The notes below the pieces were generated by a model. The model was not told the origin of the DNA. It searched no databases and saw only the letters and a list, made by a program, of their open reading frames with translations. From the NCBI GenBank assembly GCA_019614645.1, contig JABWDB010000004.1, forward strand, positions 11,904,001-11,968,000: 64,000 bases of DNA, in the 5' to 3' direction. Shown piece by piece: positions 47,741 to 60,799 of this stretch (the stretch's first letter is position 1; each line of letters starts with the position of its first letter). The position numbers were made by a program, and so were the translations under genes. The DNA comes from Stratiolaelaps scimitus. Its lineage: Eukaryota; Arthropoda; Arachnida; Mesostigmata; Laelapidae.

Positions 47741-48843
47741 GTTTGAAAATGATGGATGATTCACGGGGTAGAATTGGCTAGAATAGCCGAACATATAGTA
47801 CTGTACGTAAGATTATTAAATTGATCAGAACGCAATTAGCAATGTGACAAAACGTGATTTTGTGCGAGCATCGAGTATTTTCAGCTCATTCTTAGACGAG
47901 AAAGCGAGGACGGAGAAAAAGATTGCTGAAAGTATAATAGCACATACTATTTTATCCATTTAGCTGTGGGAAGGAATCAGACTGGATTCGTTAATGACCT
48001 ACGTGCAATGGCGTACATTGTGATGCGGATTTTATAAGACATCTGATGGTAGTGATCAAATAATTAAACAAATCTTAGGATGTACAAATCTTAAGACTTT
48101 TTACCTGGCGTGAACCTATGTATATATATATATTTTTTTTTTCTTTTTCAATATACATATACTATAATACGCTGCCATAGACTCAATGCGTAAAGATATA
48201 ATGGCTAACTATAATATAGAGACATGATAAGAACTACGAAACGATGATATGTTGCTGGTGTCGGCACACGTTCTTGATGTCCTATATTTTTGCAAGGACC
48301 AGCGAATTCTACTATCACAGTCATTTTGAGTTAGTCTTTTGAGGAGACTGAACGTATACCTATGTCGTGGCCGACACAGACGTCCCTAAATGTGAATGAT
48401 ATGATTACAGGCCCCTCCTAGACATCAGCAGGTAGTAGTATCATAGATTGCTAGTACTTTGCTGAGAAGCGCGCGCGAGGTAGAGAAGTATCTGACCTTC
48501 GTGAAACTTCGTGTTCGACGCTAGACGTAGGCGTTCTGCAGAATTGCGAAACAATCTTCCTCGATTCGACGTAGCCATGAATATCGTCGCGTACCGCTCG
48601 GCCAGACAGATGATAATCCTAGTGTTACACAGTATCTATATGGTAGTGGTGTCTCATATCTCGTGACAACACTCGCAGGGAAGCAGCATTGGTAGAAATC
48701 TTTTTGGGTGAGTCTTACAATCCATCATGGACAAGCAGCGGACTTTACTGCTATAGTTTATTTGCCACTGTAGTGTTAGAAGCTTACTCACTAAAAGCCT
48801 CACTAAAGTGACGTCGAGGACCTGGCCAGCAGCTTAGTTAATT

Positions 48844-49134
48844 ATGACCTCGAACAGCAATGTCGTGTTGGTAGCGGCATTCGTCCACTGGGAACAGCGT
48901 GCTCATAAGCTACTAACATTCTGCACCTGGCCGAAGCGAGAAAATTCGATCGAGGATAAAACGAAGTGGCGATGGACAACCACGACGACAATGCTGATGG
49001 CCTGGAAGTCTCACTCATCATTGGATAGTACCCTTAGAGCTGAAATCTTGGTTCGTTCGTTACTAGGGCAAAATCTCGGTTGGGAGGGGGCACTTGCCTT
49101 GCTTCATTCGTTGGCAAAATATGCATTCGATTAG
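48844..49134 (+). CDS. Unidentified 96-codon open reading frame
   Basis: ATG-initiated (MTSNSNVVLVAAFVHWEQRA), ending LALLHSLAKYAFD then TAG. No recognised domain, signal peptide or splice support. Low confidence. Confidence 0.15.
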   Translation: MTSNSNVVLVAAFVHWEQRAHKLLTFCTWPKRENSIEDKTKWRWTTTTTMLMAWKSHSSLDSTLRAEILVRSLLGQNLGWEGALALLHSLAKYAFD

Positions 49135-50250
49135 ATTAGATATACATGCTCATAATAGTGTTGTTAATGGATATTTTGGTATATAGTTACTTTACGATGC
49201 CTTCAGTGTTCAGAGCGCCATCGCAACAGAAATACGGCTTCATGGTTGCGTTACTATATTCAGTACTCACTCACTAGTTAGTTGATGTCACCCCTCGTGC
49301 CCTGCTCTGCTCCGAACTATTGCATACCGCAGTGTTGTGCTCCTCGCTGCATCTAGGTAGGCATAAGCTTACCGTTTCCTTAATGGCATAGTGTACACCG
49401 CCATGTCATGATGTCGCTACTGATGATAGGATGACTGTCCTGATGATGGTGACGTAATCAGTATACGCCTCATATGCCGATTCACTGCCCTGGCGGATAG
49501 ACTCGGCACCCGCCACGGCCCCCGGCGACGGTCAGCCTACTGACTCGGGACGGTTTGCAATGCGTGCACCAATCAATGCTGGCGACCACAGGCGACTGAT
49601 GTGGCCAGCCAGAAGCATCAGCCCGTTTAGTTCCCGTTCTAGTGAGCTTCGCGATAGGAGTATAGATACATAGATGCATAGTATACAGTAGATCGCGTCA
49701 ATAAGGCCCCTTTACCTCCTGACACTACGGCCGACTCCGTTGAAATCAACTACGGCTGGACAAAAGGATGGACGGCTGGATGGACGGCCGACGCTCGTCA
49801 CTCGAGTCGCCAAGGGGCTGCCAACTGCTGTGACGGCGGGCCTCTATAACACAGTCATTGTATTGCCGCCCTTCGGTATGGCCTTGACTTCTTTCTCTCT
49901 CTCTTCTCTCTCTCTCGTGCTTTATCTCTCACTCTGATGTTGTAGCTGACCCTGGCCATGATATCGGTAGATCTGTGATCGGGGAGGATCCGACTCCATG
50001 TTTTGGAAATACGTCCTCTGACTCTAAGCAATAGCGTACTCTGTTGCCTGGCACCACCGCTGTCAGCCGCTCGTTTACGTTATATCGTGGGGTGTTGTGT
50101 TGCAGGTATTGGGAAGGAGTGCAACGCTAGAGTGACCGTGTGTTATCGTTGGAGGGGCTCGGGCGAGGGCCTCGCGGGACGGAGGGTACGACCATTGGAT
50201 GGCAGTACTCAGAGAGGGTACAGCGGATCAGAGAGACGCGTATAGAGGTG
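49135..50250. other. Non-coding stretch leading into a GC-rich island
   Basis: No recognised gene. A CT run at about 49891-49932 faces a possible promoter-like region downstream. Confidence 0.45.
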
Positions 50251-50252
50251 AT

Positions 50253-50286
50253 AGTTTCCGCGAACGAGCGAGCGAGCGCGGAAACT
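50253..50286. repeat. Inverted repeat, 10-bp perfect arms, 14-bp loop
   Basis: AGTTTCCGCG at 50253-50262 and CGCGGAAACT at 50277-50286 are exact reverse complements. The loop is an ACGAGCGAGCGAG-type repeat. It ends 24 bp before the candidate start codon at 50311. Confidence 0.9.
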
Positions 50287-50310
50287 GAAAACAGTGACTA
50301 GTGGAAGGCT

Positions 50311-50608
50311 ATGCCCATCGACAGAGAAGCCTACGTAGGAGAATCGGTTGGCACGCAAGACACGTCACAAGCGGGCGCCGTCGGCGACGGACAGGCACAA
50401 CAGCAGGCTGCCGTCACTTGTCTATCTATGGGTCAGTCAGCTAGGAGCCACGGCCAGATGAGTTCCTCGTCATCCAGCCAGCCCTCAAAACAGCTCGGCC
50501 TCCCAAACAAGTCAGACTCTCCTACACGTTCTCTTCCTCTCTGTCGCCACTCGTCTGAGTCACGGACCCTGATCGTGTTTTTCTGCGTCTCTGAGCGTAT
50601 GCGTCTGT
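50311..50608 (+). CDS. Candidate first coding exon of an unidentified gene
   Basis: ATG-initiated frame of 99 codons plus 1 nt ending at a strong donor GTAAGT (50609). The encoded N-terminus looks like a disordered arthropod protein: MPIDREAYVGESVGTQDTS, a Gln-Ala run, then Ser-rich MSSSSSSQPSKQLGLPNKS and SPTRSLPLCRHS. A GC-rich region and a perfect inverted repeat precede the ATG. No domain is recognised and no downstream exon was found in the window, so it could be a first exon with a long intron, or a chance frame. Confidence 0.33.
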
Positions 50609-52267
50609 GTAAGTCCATCCACACCGCAGCGACGTATGATGTCATTGTCCGATGGCATTGCCGCCGAGGCGAGATGGGCGAACGTGGACGATATGTGGGT
50701 AAGGGGATATATTAGAGGAGACAGGGGAACGTACCCTCGGGGAGTTATGACCGGCGCGCAACATGGTGCGGCGAGGTGAGATGACGTCCGTGAAGGACAG
50801 ACTTGGTCCAGGGTGAGGTGATAAAGAGCAAAAGTGCTCATAGGACCGACGGATGGCAAAGAAAATAGAGTGACATTGGGTGAACGGACAACAACGACGA
50901 CGACTTCTGGGAACACCGAGGACTCAATGAGAGCTCAATGCGGAGACTTCAGGAGAGAGAGCCTCAGTGGTTGGCTGAACGGGAGGCGGCGTGGTAGATT
51001 GATTATCATCGTTTGATGGGTGTCGGCCATGTGAATAATTTTGGAGGGGTCAACATAAGCAAGCTGAGCTGAAGGCGATGCTGAAGCAATTTGACGACAT
51101 TCAGAACTGTTCCTTTTCATTTGGCCGATTGGAACGTATCAGATAGCGATAATGGCAACCTCTAATCGACCTCAACCTATAATACTACTGTATTTATCTC
51201 GACAACTGCTTCACTGCATTTTTTTATATATGTGTACCACGTCCGGTTTATTGCTTTGCGAAAATGAGCCTAAATAAATGGAAATGCCTATCTGCGATGT
51301 TTTTTTTTACAGAAATCACTGACTTAGCAAGAATATCTGTGAAATTCACGAGGCTATAGTTAAATCGAGTTGCCTACTGGTACAATAATACTACAGCAAG
51401 TACTCTAGGCCTCTTAAGCTCAACACTCAGCGGCCTACAAACGATACGTCTACAAGGCGGTAGGGGATGGGGGGCAGAGGGCACGTCTTGACTCAGCGCG
51501 TGCATGTTTCGTTTGCTAATAAAAATATTATCATCACCCGTCACGCCCACCCTGTCGGTGATAGCTGGATGGCAAGCTATGAAAGATCCCCCTGAGATAT
51601 GTATTATTATACATAGACGGTGATGCATGGCTGGCATATTTCGACATGAGCTCATTCGTCATGCCTTGAAAGTCGGGTGTTGTCGTATCGACCCATTGTG
51701 GTCGTGCTGTAGAACGGAGGCATGGTGGTCCCGCCAGAGGAGGCTCGTAGATTCATCATCAGCATATCGTAATATTCACTCGTCAAGTATCACCAGCAGC
51801 ACTCGATTGACATTTTGCTCTGTTTGGCATCAAGTGATAAACGTCTACATACGTAGAATATATATATATATATGATGAAACAAATGAGCTAGCTCACCTG
51901 GTTCAACGAAACGATGCACGAGTCCAACGTGGCTACGTACACTGAGCCCCAATCGGCCCACAACTGTAAACTTGCTCGTCCCCCGGATAGACGACACACT
52001 GTTTGCATTTGCGGACACCGGATACTGCGCAGGTCAGGGGATAGCGTCATACATGCGTCACATACACATGGCAATGTCCGCAGTGGAAGGGCTGTAAACC
52101 CCAGAGACAAACTGTCTGGCTGAAATCTGCTTTTACATTGTGCACACTTTGCAGGTGAACTAGACGAACGGGTTGTCACACTGTTTTTCCCTAGCCCCGG
52201 CGACTTGACGACCCGTTACGAAATAAACGCAATTGTAAATGAAATCGTCGTCTTAGTCTCTCAATTT

Positions 52268-52319
52268 CATATTGCGTATTTCGTAGTGCAATATCATATC
52301 ATATTGCGTATTTCGTAGT
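52268..52319. repeat. Short tandem duplication of a ~32-bp unit
   Basis: CATATTGCGTATTTCGTAGT occurs twice in direct orientation, ~32 bp apart. Confidence 0.9.
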
Positions 52320-52539
52320 CCTATATCACTGGTTTTTTTAAATTTTCTTGGTATTCCTCAATGGTTGTTCTCTTTGGACAAGGCGACTTTGGCGAGATTA
52401 TTCGTATTTATGTTTAAACATAACATAGAAATCAAGCACCCGTCGTATATTTTCTGTGCGGTTAGGTCTACGTTTGGGAAGAGGCCTCGATGCTTATTGT
52501 TGAAACTGAGTTAATCGAGTTTTTTTAGCCCCACATACA

Positions 52540-52542
<3 letters not shown>

Positions 52543-52574
<32 letters not shown>
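52543..52574. repeat. TA dinucleotide microsatellite
   Basis: AT run of 32 bp. Confidence 0.95.
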
Positions 52575-52580
<6 letters not shown>

Positions 52581-53872
52581 CTAATCTATGTGGGTCAGAT
52601 CGACGAATACCACTCGGAACATTTCACTTTTATTCGAGGAAGAGCTCAAGAACGTCCCACCCGCTTCGATTCGACGGAGGAATATTTCTCAGAGGTAACC
52701 ATTCTCCCTCCTGTGTCTGTGTGTTGACTTCTTAATTTAGTTGTTTATCCCCCGCGCGAGTCGTCCACATGTATAGTATTGATCAGGCGACTAAATCAGA
52801 TGCGTCTGCTGAGTTGAAAGAACGCCGAGGCGTCGGCCGTTCGTTCTGTGTGTGCCGCAGGGCAACAGGGATCAACAACTTATGAATACGTTATTTTGTG
52901 CCGAGCAGGTTTCGAGTGCCCTTGAATGTTTCATATAAGTATTATTTTTAATTGCCGAGGTCATAGTAATTAGTGGCAGCAGTAGTCGCAGTAGTGGTAG
53001 CGGTAGCGGCATTCAACAGCACCATCTCGTTCCACATATCTTTCTATAGTGTGCCCACTCACTTCAATATGCAAAGAGCAATCGATAATCCTCGCGGCGC
53101 GTGTGATGATACACCTTTCAGATAGCGGCGAGGAATTGATTAGAAAAAAAAGTGCCGCCAGCCGCCGACAATCGTCGGTCGGCTTGTGTGTTGTCAATAA
53201 ACGGATTTGTTTCGTTTTTATGCACGCTCGCTCGCTCGCTCCGATGTGATTGTCACCACTGTTTTATGGTGACGGAAGCTGGCCATCATCAGCTATTGTC
53301 GCAGTGGCGTCCGCGCACAGCTCACAGTAGCATCTTCCGTGACGTTGTGCAGAGTTCACTGCAGTGAAACGGGGTCCGTAGGTGTTGTGCGTCACGGATG
53401 GACGAATGTGTCGTTCTTGTCGCTACTATATGGCATCGCTGATCTAATGGATAGGCTGCGGCAGCAACAACAGCAGGGAGAAGATGAGGCAAATGGCAGC
53501 GAGAATCGTATGGATGAAATGCGTTCGGTGACCTCAGACCGGTGTTAATATTGTTGCATTTTGGGGATTGTCAGTAATAAAACGCGCCATCTGATCAAAA
53601 TGTTCGAATCTGAGAGGAGTTGATCATATTGGGTTGATTTGCAAATTCGTTCATTTCGTTTAGACCTATTACACAATAGATACAATAGAAAAATACGATT
53701 GGTCGTGGTTGACGCCACCGTGGAACTGTTCAATTTTTCTGCGACGCCTGCTAGTCATTAGGATTCGGCTGTTTCCAGCGCAGCTCGAGAGCGATAGCCT
53801 CCACAAAGTAGGAGTTGTTAGCATCCCGTAGTTTTTGTCCGGCGACTCATTAGGTCCACACAATACACACGC

Positions 53873-53903
<31 letters not shown>

Positions 53904-54300
53904 TTTCACTGGGGCTGCCATGTAGCCTGAACAGTGACTATCCCGCGTGGTCGATATAGAGATGCGGCAACTCTTGCTCGGCTGTCGTCTAACAACACGA
54001 GCGGGACAACCGCTCTGCCCTATGGCGAACTGACGCTGTCGCTCTTTGAGACGACACCAACTTGTAGACCACTCGTATATTCTGGGCCCTAAATTTAGTC
54101 TTAAGAGGTCTGAAATCCCTGTGGTCTGATTACACCGTGTGTCCGTCCTCTCGACGGCGACAGGGACAGACCTCGTGCTCCAGGCCGCTCACGAGCTATG
54201 CGAGCAGTTTCTTAGCTGAGCGCCATATCGGCGCGAGAGAGAGAGATATAGGATAAACAGCCGTGCAACGCTTGACCGCCTGCATCGGTGGCGCATCTCT

Positions 54301-55500
54301 AAAAACAGCTGCTGTCGCGTTACTCCAGCAGCTGCGGTCGTGGGTGGAAAACTTAAGAAACACCTGATTATTCCCCCAAGTGTCCACCATGGCTCGAAGA
54401 TGCCGGCGGCCTTCTGCTCGCAGAATTCATCGCCGGCGCCAATGACAATACGCTGTCGACGCTTCGTGGCGTTGGCCCATGGACAAGGGGAACTCGACGA
54501 CCGGCTTCGCTTGCTTCATGCTCTCACGGCCGCGGATAGCGACTTCGTGTGTCCCCTTCCAGAGGAAGGCGTACGCCCAGCAGCTTCTGATCGGTGTCTT
54601 CGGTTGGTGTATACGATTCTTCGTCGAGATCATGGCGTCCGGTGCGCTGTGCGCCCACAAGCGCATCCACAGCACGGGACACACAGCCGCGCTCACAGAT
54701 GATACCACAGCCCGCTGGTCTGCACGGACAATTAAGCTGCTATTCCGGCGGCGGCGACAGCAGCAGCAGGCAGAGCTCAGCCTCCGAGCTCCGATGCGAC
54801 TAACCGATCTCGGATCGTCGCTATCTGCCGCTCGTTTCTTGGCCACTCGCCTGCTCCGTGCCCCTCGTTGTCCGGCTTTGCTTGCCAGCTCGCTTCGCCC
54901 GAACGTCGACATCAGCTTTAGTGGCGGTGCGGTGCTTGCGAGGGTGCAGCATCTACAAGAACACCACCGAGTACACTACCTAGTGAGTGTCGTTTGGGCA
55001 GTGTCACTGACAGAGGGAAAGTTAGAGTTATGGCACTTTTTGTGAAGGTCTTCATCTCTTCTGTGTGGTGGGCGACGGCGGCGGCGGCGGCGGTGCTGCT
55101 GCTGCTGCTGATGTCTTCGCAGTCGTTGTTTTCGCGCTTGGCGCGACTCACTTGAACCATATTCGTTTGCCCGTCGTCGAGTTTGCCCTGTATGGCACGT
55201 TCGTTCCTCTGAGCCGTGCTCGCTGCGCTGAGGGTATCCGCGGCCAGGATGTGTTTCTCTCGAAGGAGAGCGACGGTGAGACAACGAGCGGGAGTACGAG
55301 GGACGCAGAGAATCTACTGCGAATCACGAGATGGCCTCAATGTACCACCACTCACCCTTCGGGATCGAGTCGCGTCCACCGAGAATGAGGTTGGCTGGCG
55401 ATGCGGTGTTCAAGGTAACCACGATGGCCATCTTGCTAGCAGACGAGCCGGCGAATGAGGCGAACAAAGGTGGCAAACTGCTATTAACCACGGAGCACAG
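54301..55500. other. GC-rich island with overlapping open frames
   Basis: Open frames exist on both strands and in several phases over the same bases (e.g. 54427-54912 minus, 54479-55045 plus, 54340-54702 plus). This is typical of composition bias and not of one gene. A GGC/GCT repeat lies at 55077-55108. A promoter or non-coding first exon is plausible. Confidence 0.35.
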
Positions 55501-55938
55501 ACCCTAACCGCGGTCCGGGTTGTTGACCGGCTCATGCCTGCGGTTCTCGTACGAACGACAAGCAAAGCTCGCGGCAGCTCGGCTTACAGCCAGCGGAGTC
55601 TGTGTGGGTGCGAGCGTGGGTGGTGGATATTGCCACACCGTTAAACGTTGTAAGCCTACCTAGTTTCTTTGTAAGGCTGGACTAGACAACGCTGGCGATC
55701 ATCGCGCGAATTCGGGGGCGGCGGCTAGTTGGTGAACTTCCCAAGCGAAACACGAGGAGCACGCGAGCGCCGAACAAATATTTACAGAGTGTCAACGCCA
55801 GACGAAAATGCGGACACACGGAAATGGAGTCGAAGAGGTGCACTTTCATGCAAGCGCCCACTGATTCAAGATTCAAATGATGGTGTCTGAACGAAACCGC
55901 AGTTATACCGTGCAACGCTTATGTTTCTGCAAAAAATA

Positions 55939-56190
55939 ATGGGAAACATATTAAGCCGCATCGTATACGTGCCAATAGTTCCCGGCTCCGTTCGTAGACA
56001 CGACATAAAATCCCAGATATATACACAATGTATAGCACAAATACTATTTACAGCAATTTCTTCTGAATTTTCTACGAGTACTATTTCGCTCATACATCCT
56101 GGTGGTCTCTACTTGTCGTTCGAGTGTAATGCTCTTCTGGTACGTCAACAGTTGCTGCGTCTGTTTATTAGAGTAACGATAATCTCTGAG
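55939..56190 (+). CDS. Candidate first coding exon, MGNILS N-terminus
   Basis: ATG at 55939 (an in-frame ATG also at 55921) opens MGNILSRIVYVPIVPGSVRR, whose Gly2/Ser6 suits N-myristoylation. The frame runs 84 codons to a strong donor GTAAGA at 56191, in phase 0. The DNA is AT-rich, so the length is less trivial than in GC islands. No family could be assigned and no next exon was found. Confidence 0.28.
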
Positions 56191-57256
56191 GTAAGAACTT
56201 AACTTACACAGAACACTCGACCGAGAGACAGAGAGAAACGCGATGAGCATGTTCCATGTTTCAAAGGGTAAACAATTTTCCCCACGCTAACAAGCTACGC
56301 GTACATACGTCAAACAGTTTAATTTGACGGCATCAGATAGATACAGTTACTCAACAGCTGCTTCATGTTGTGTTTGACATTACATTTGGTGAGACTGTTT
56401 CGTTAGCAGACTAAGTTATTACAATGTAAGCGTGTGATTCAAATCGACTAGCTCATTCCTTATGACGTTTACAAATGAGCCTATTATGCGTCATTAATTT
56501 GGCCATATCAGCTCGAATTGTTGTAATCATTTATTGTTGTTCTTATATTCTATGTCCAGTCAAATGTTACCATCGCAATTGTAGCTCGAAACATTGTCAC
56601 TAGCAGACACCCAATGAAAGCGTTGTATTTTTTTAAACACAGCAAATGTCAAGCAGACCGTCCGCAGACTATCCTTATCAGATAGCTCAGTTCTACCAAA
56701 ACTGTAGTCTGCAAATGTTACTGCGTCCGCTTCCACCCTAGACGTTCTACACACTTCTCAGCGTTGTGACTTTAATAACAACTAATTTCATTCATTTTCA
56801 GGTGAGTTGATTGAAGACACGAGTTACCATAGGCGCAGACCGGTTCGTCATCGGGACGTTTCATTCAGAGTGGGCTTGAATGTGTCAGACATTCGAGTTC
56901 ATCTTTGAGTATAAATGGAAATCCCTCCAAAATCGAACGTGAAATGGAAATGTGAGTCGTTTTCATCTTCGCAGCTGATCTGATTTCTAAAAAAAAGTGA
57001 TTGGCACTTTCTTGAGAGCGTCTGTTGCTGTGCTTTTTTACATGCTCCTCTGCTACTTTGGTGATAGCATCGCAGCGTTTCTAATAGCGGTGCAGTATTT
57101 ATTGAATTGGGAATATTTGAATTGAAGCAGCTCACTACGCGCCTCGTACTTTCTGTAGCTGTTGACGGTGGTGTCACCAAATGGTGACGTCGAAGTCGAA
57201 CAACAATGAGCTACAACCGTTACTCATCATTCAACCAAGAAAACTATATAATATTA
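56191..57256. other. AT-rich non-coding stretch
   Basis: Nothing recognised. Confidence 0.5.
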
Positions 57257-57290
57257 TACAGGGTGATTATAAATCACTCCTTACATTTAC
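57257..57290 (+). mobile_element. Possible DNA-transposon terminal sequence (left)
   Basis: TACAGGGTGATTATAAATCA at this point resembles the TA + CAGGGTG ends of many arthropod Tc1/mariner-like and related transposons. An inverted CACCCTGTA occurs at 60621-60629. No transposase was found between them. Confidence 0.3.
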
Positions 57291-60200
57291 TAACGTTCCG
57301 CTTCGAAATGAAGCACGGCAATGAATAAACGCACAGTGAGGCTCATTAGGATGCGGCAGCACAGCCAACGAAGGCGTCGTTAATGTGTGATACGTATCAT
57401 GATGCGGTACACACAACATGGTGTTACTCTGATTCTGGCTGGCCAGTGACTGCCCAACAAGAATCTCATCGTTCGTCCTTCGACGACAAAAACTTTGAAG
57501 TCTGGTGATCGTCACGTTACCACACGCTAGGATCCGCTCCGTTGTTTCGAATTAACCCATTACAAGGCCGTGCGTGTTCGTTGCGTGCGTGGCTCGGGGC
57601 GCACCCTTTTCGGCTCGTTTGGCTCGAACAGTGGCTACCCCGCTCGTCCACTCAATCCCTGTGCGGACCTGGCTCTTCGAAGCGGCAGCCGACGGGGAAC
57701 TACAGTTGCATGACCCCTTCAAGCTTGTCTGTGGATGGTCAAAGTATAGCATTAGATTCGTGTTCCTTCGACGAACAGACCACGACAGCCTTCGGGGACA
57801 ACGAGCAGACAGGCGGACGGTGGCAGGTACGGCAGCACGAGGCCGAATCTCGCGGCGAGAAAGGCCGTCCTTGGCTCAGAGAACTCCTCCGATTTGCACG
57901 TTAGGGGGACAACGCGCGTTCTCTTTGAATGGTCAGTGTGTGGGCATCGACGGTTGAAGACAAGGAGCAAGGAGTCTGCTGCCTTCTGGTAGGAGGGGCG
58001 TCGATGTGGGATGGGGATGGTTCGCTTTCGGGTCAAGGTCGACACGGAGAGTTGGTCGTCCCGATCGGCTCGTTCAAGCGTCGCACGGGCGGTTGATAGC
58101 GTCGTCCGCCAACAATGATGGCCGAGCAGCAGTAGCAGCTGACACCGGCCTCATTCAGCACCAGCGGCACCTGTTGTAATGGGGACGATATGCGAGGTGC
58201 AGAGCAGAATCGTGTAAGACCCTGTAATATGGTATATAGGTAATCCGTGGGTGGATTTGCATGAATGCGGATTGTTAATACTAACAGTACGTCCTCTATA
58301 TTATCGTAACGCAAGTTCAATATCTCTCTGTCACTAACCTGTTGCTCTTACGATGCGAGCGTTTCGCAGTTGTATAGGCGAGAAATAAACACGTTCTCGG
58401 GGAAGATTCCCTGCACCGGGCGTCGGGGATCAGACAAACACCAATCTACATAGGCAGTATCTAGTACTCGGTCAACCGACTCAACAATGAGCTGCTTGAT
58501 AGCCGGTGTATCGAGGAGTTACGTCGACGAACCTTGCAGTCGTCAGCTTTGCGTCATATTTGAAGGCAGACGTTGATGATGTCTAACTTATGCTAACCGA
58601 TACCTACAGAAAATAACGTAACGGCTGAATACGTTCTATGGGATAGACAGACGTCGGTTGCCGTCGGTCTCGAGTCTAGAATCTTCACTCTAGCGGATTA
58701 TTTTGCAACTTCTGGATACGACAGCATAACCGTATCGGGTTCATCTGATAACTGCAATCGGAGAACGACGCGTTCACCTTGATGAAAGTGACGAAAATAA
58801 TGTGCCAGGATCACTGCAATAGGCTAATGGAACGCCCGCGTAGGGTAGCCGAATGACCCCGAGCAGCTGATTTACACAAAGGTCAGGCAGTTAAAGGCGA
58901 TGGATTGGCGGACAATGCTCAGTGGTACACCGGGATAACTACTCCGCGAAACATTAATTGGGTAACAAATGAAGAATCACAAGGCGAATTACAGCAACCA
59001 TGCGCCGATAGCAGCGACTTCTTTAGGTTGCACTAGCAGTCGTGCGCGTCCCCGTCATTTTGTAAAGTAGAATATTCTTGCAACGTAGCCCGAGGTGCAT
59101 TCGTTCACCCAGTGATCTTCTCTCTGCCTGTTGATCAAATGCAGATGCTCTGAAAATCGAAGAAGACATAGTTCCTACGATTACAACAGAGGTGCATTTG
59201 AAGCCTGCAGCCCCCATTGCGGCGAAGGATTATATCTGAAATGTCACACTTCCTACGCTACCGGAATTACGGCCAGTGGCGTTACTCTACTTTTACGTGA
59301 GCATCATTAACTCGGTATGCCACCAGTGATTTACTGCAAATCCCATTCTATATCCTTACGTTCAACGAAGATCACATATAATTGCATAAAACAGCCTATT
59401 TATGCTCGCTTTGCCGTTTATCTTCCCTGTCGAGTTAGATGGCCATTCATACCAAGCATTGGTTAGCCCCTAAGTAGGAATGGACTCTCGCGGTGAGGGG
59501 GCCTCCCCGCGTCTTTCGTTGGCGAGAGGAGAGCTCGTATCAGCAATACGCAATTGTTTTTTATTCCGAATTTTTGGGAAATTGCAGGCCGCCACGTTGA
59601 TAACGTTGAGCTGAGCTGAGGGCGGTGTCCATTCAGCCATACATAGAAAACGCAGTGACCCGTTTACATGCATGTTCTATTCCACTCATCTGTACACGTT
59701 TTGTACGTTTTCGGAAGACAGACGCCGAGCACATGGCGACAGATTATGGACAATCAACGTCAATTTTGCTCAACACGAGCGTTGGACAACATGACGGCAA
59801 CCGGGAAGATGTCTACCCATATTGTTATCACATAGAACATAGTGAGTTCGTCTTCCCTAGCAAAAAGCGGTGCTATTACCCACCTGCCAGAATATGTCGA
59901 ATCGCTTCTGACATACAGCACGATTCTATGTCATACAACACGTTGATATTCTACGTAGAAAAGTAGAGAATCATATTGTTTATACATGCGTTTGCACCGC
60001 GCGCCCTCAGCATGCTTCCGCAAGTGATCCCTAATGTATAAATTCTCTCGGCAGAACCCACATAGCTAGGGAAAAAGTGCATAGAAGTTTATAGGATATA
60101 TCGACAGCTAGCGCATGAACTCCTCCCGTAATATAAGACGATGATAATGATAGCGATAACAACAACAACAATAATAACAACAACAACAGCGTCGCATATA

Positions 60201-60600
60201 CGAAAATTGAAGCACTTGCTCGTCGAGTGATTCTTGAGCAGCGCAGCCTTGACCTGAAGCCGCAATAATCTCAAAATAGAACACTCGCTAAAAATAAAAA
60301 CTGCATGCGCATACTCCTTCTTGAATGCATATACGAAATTACCACCTCTGCACTGATCATCATACCCGTTGGACTCTGTTTCTGAGGGTTTAACGATAAT
60401 AAACATAGGTGCGGAGTTTTTCTTTTGTACTGTATATTTGCATTGGGGAAAAAAAATCAGAAATAGATACGCTAATTCAATGCGATTTCTATTTTTAGCG
60501 TTTATTCAAGATCTAGATGGTTCGGCCAGGCAATAGTTGCATTTAAACGCTTCACACGGTGCCTCTATGGTGGGTTGTGTAACCTTTTTCGATTGCTATG
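57291..60600. other. Non-coding region, GC-rich at 57540-58060
   Basis: The GC-rich part has overlapping frames on both strands without domains. ACAACA-type repeats occur near 60160-60188. No gene recognised. Confidence 0.4.
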
Positions 60601-60629
60601 GGAACGCGTGACTTTCCGAACACCCTGTA
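60598..60629 (-). mobile_element. Possible DNA-transposon terminal sequence (right)
   Basis: The minus strand reads TACAGGGTGTTCGGAAAGTC, a form common at arthropod DNA-transposon ends. The 9-bp TACAGGGTG matches the end at 57257 in inverted orientation, but beyond that the two ends differ. Confidence 0.35.
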
Positions 60630-60799
60630 TTGTACTTTGTCAAGAACGCTGCTGGCAACCGCGCGAGCAGATCGCCGGCCAATGGTCCTCTGCCACGACT
60701 GTTTCGTTCCTGCCTGGAAGGGAAAAGCGTTCATTGAGACGGGATTGGTAGTTGTCGATATCAAAAGAAGCCCCTGTCAGCTCTGTTGACGCCGATAGC

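Larger units (their letters stand above)
50717..54300. other. Mostly AT-rich non-coding stretch
   Basis: TA run at 52543-52574, a direct duplication of CATATTGCGTATTTCGTAGT at about 52268-52287 and 52300-52319, and TA/CA runs at 53872-53902. A CAGCAACAACAGCAG run lies at about 53460-53475. No recognised gene. Confidence 0.45.

Noticed and set aside
54427..55045. 161- and 188-codon frames on opposite strands
   Set aside because: Mutually overlapping, Arg/Cys/Ser-rich translations typical of GC-rich DNA; neither resembles a protein family.
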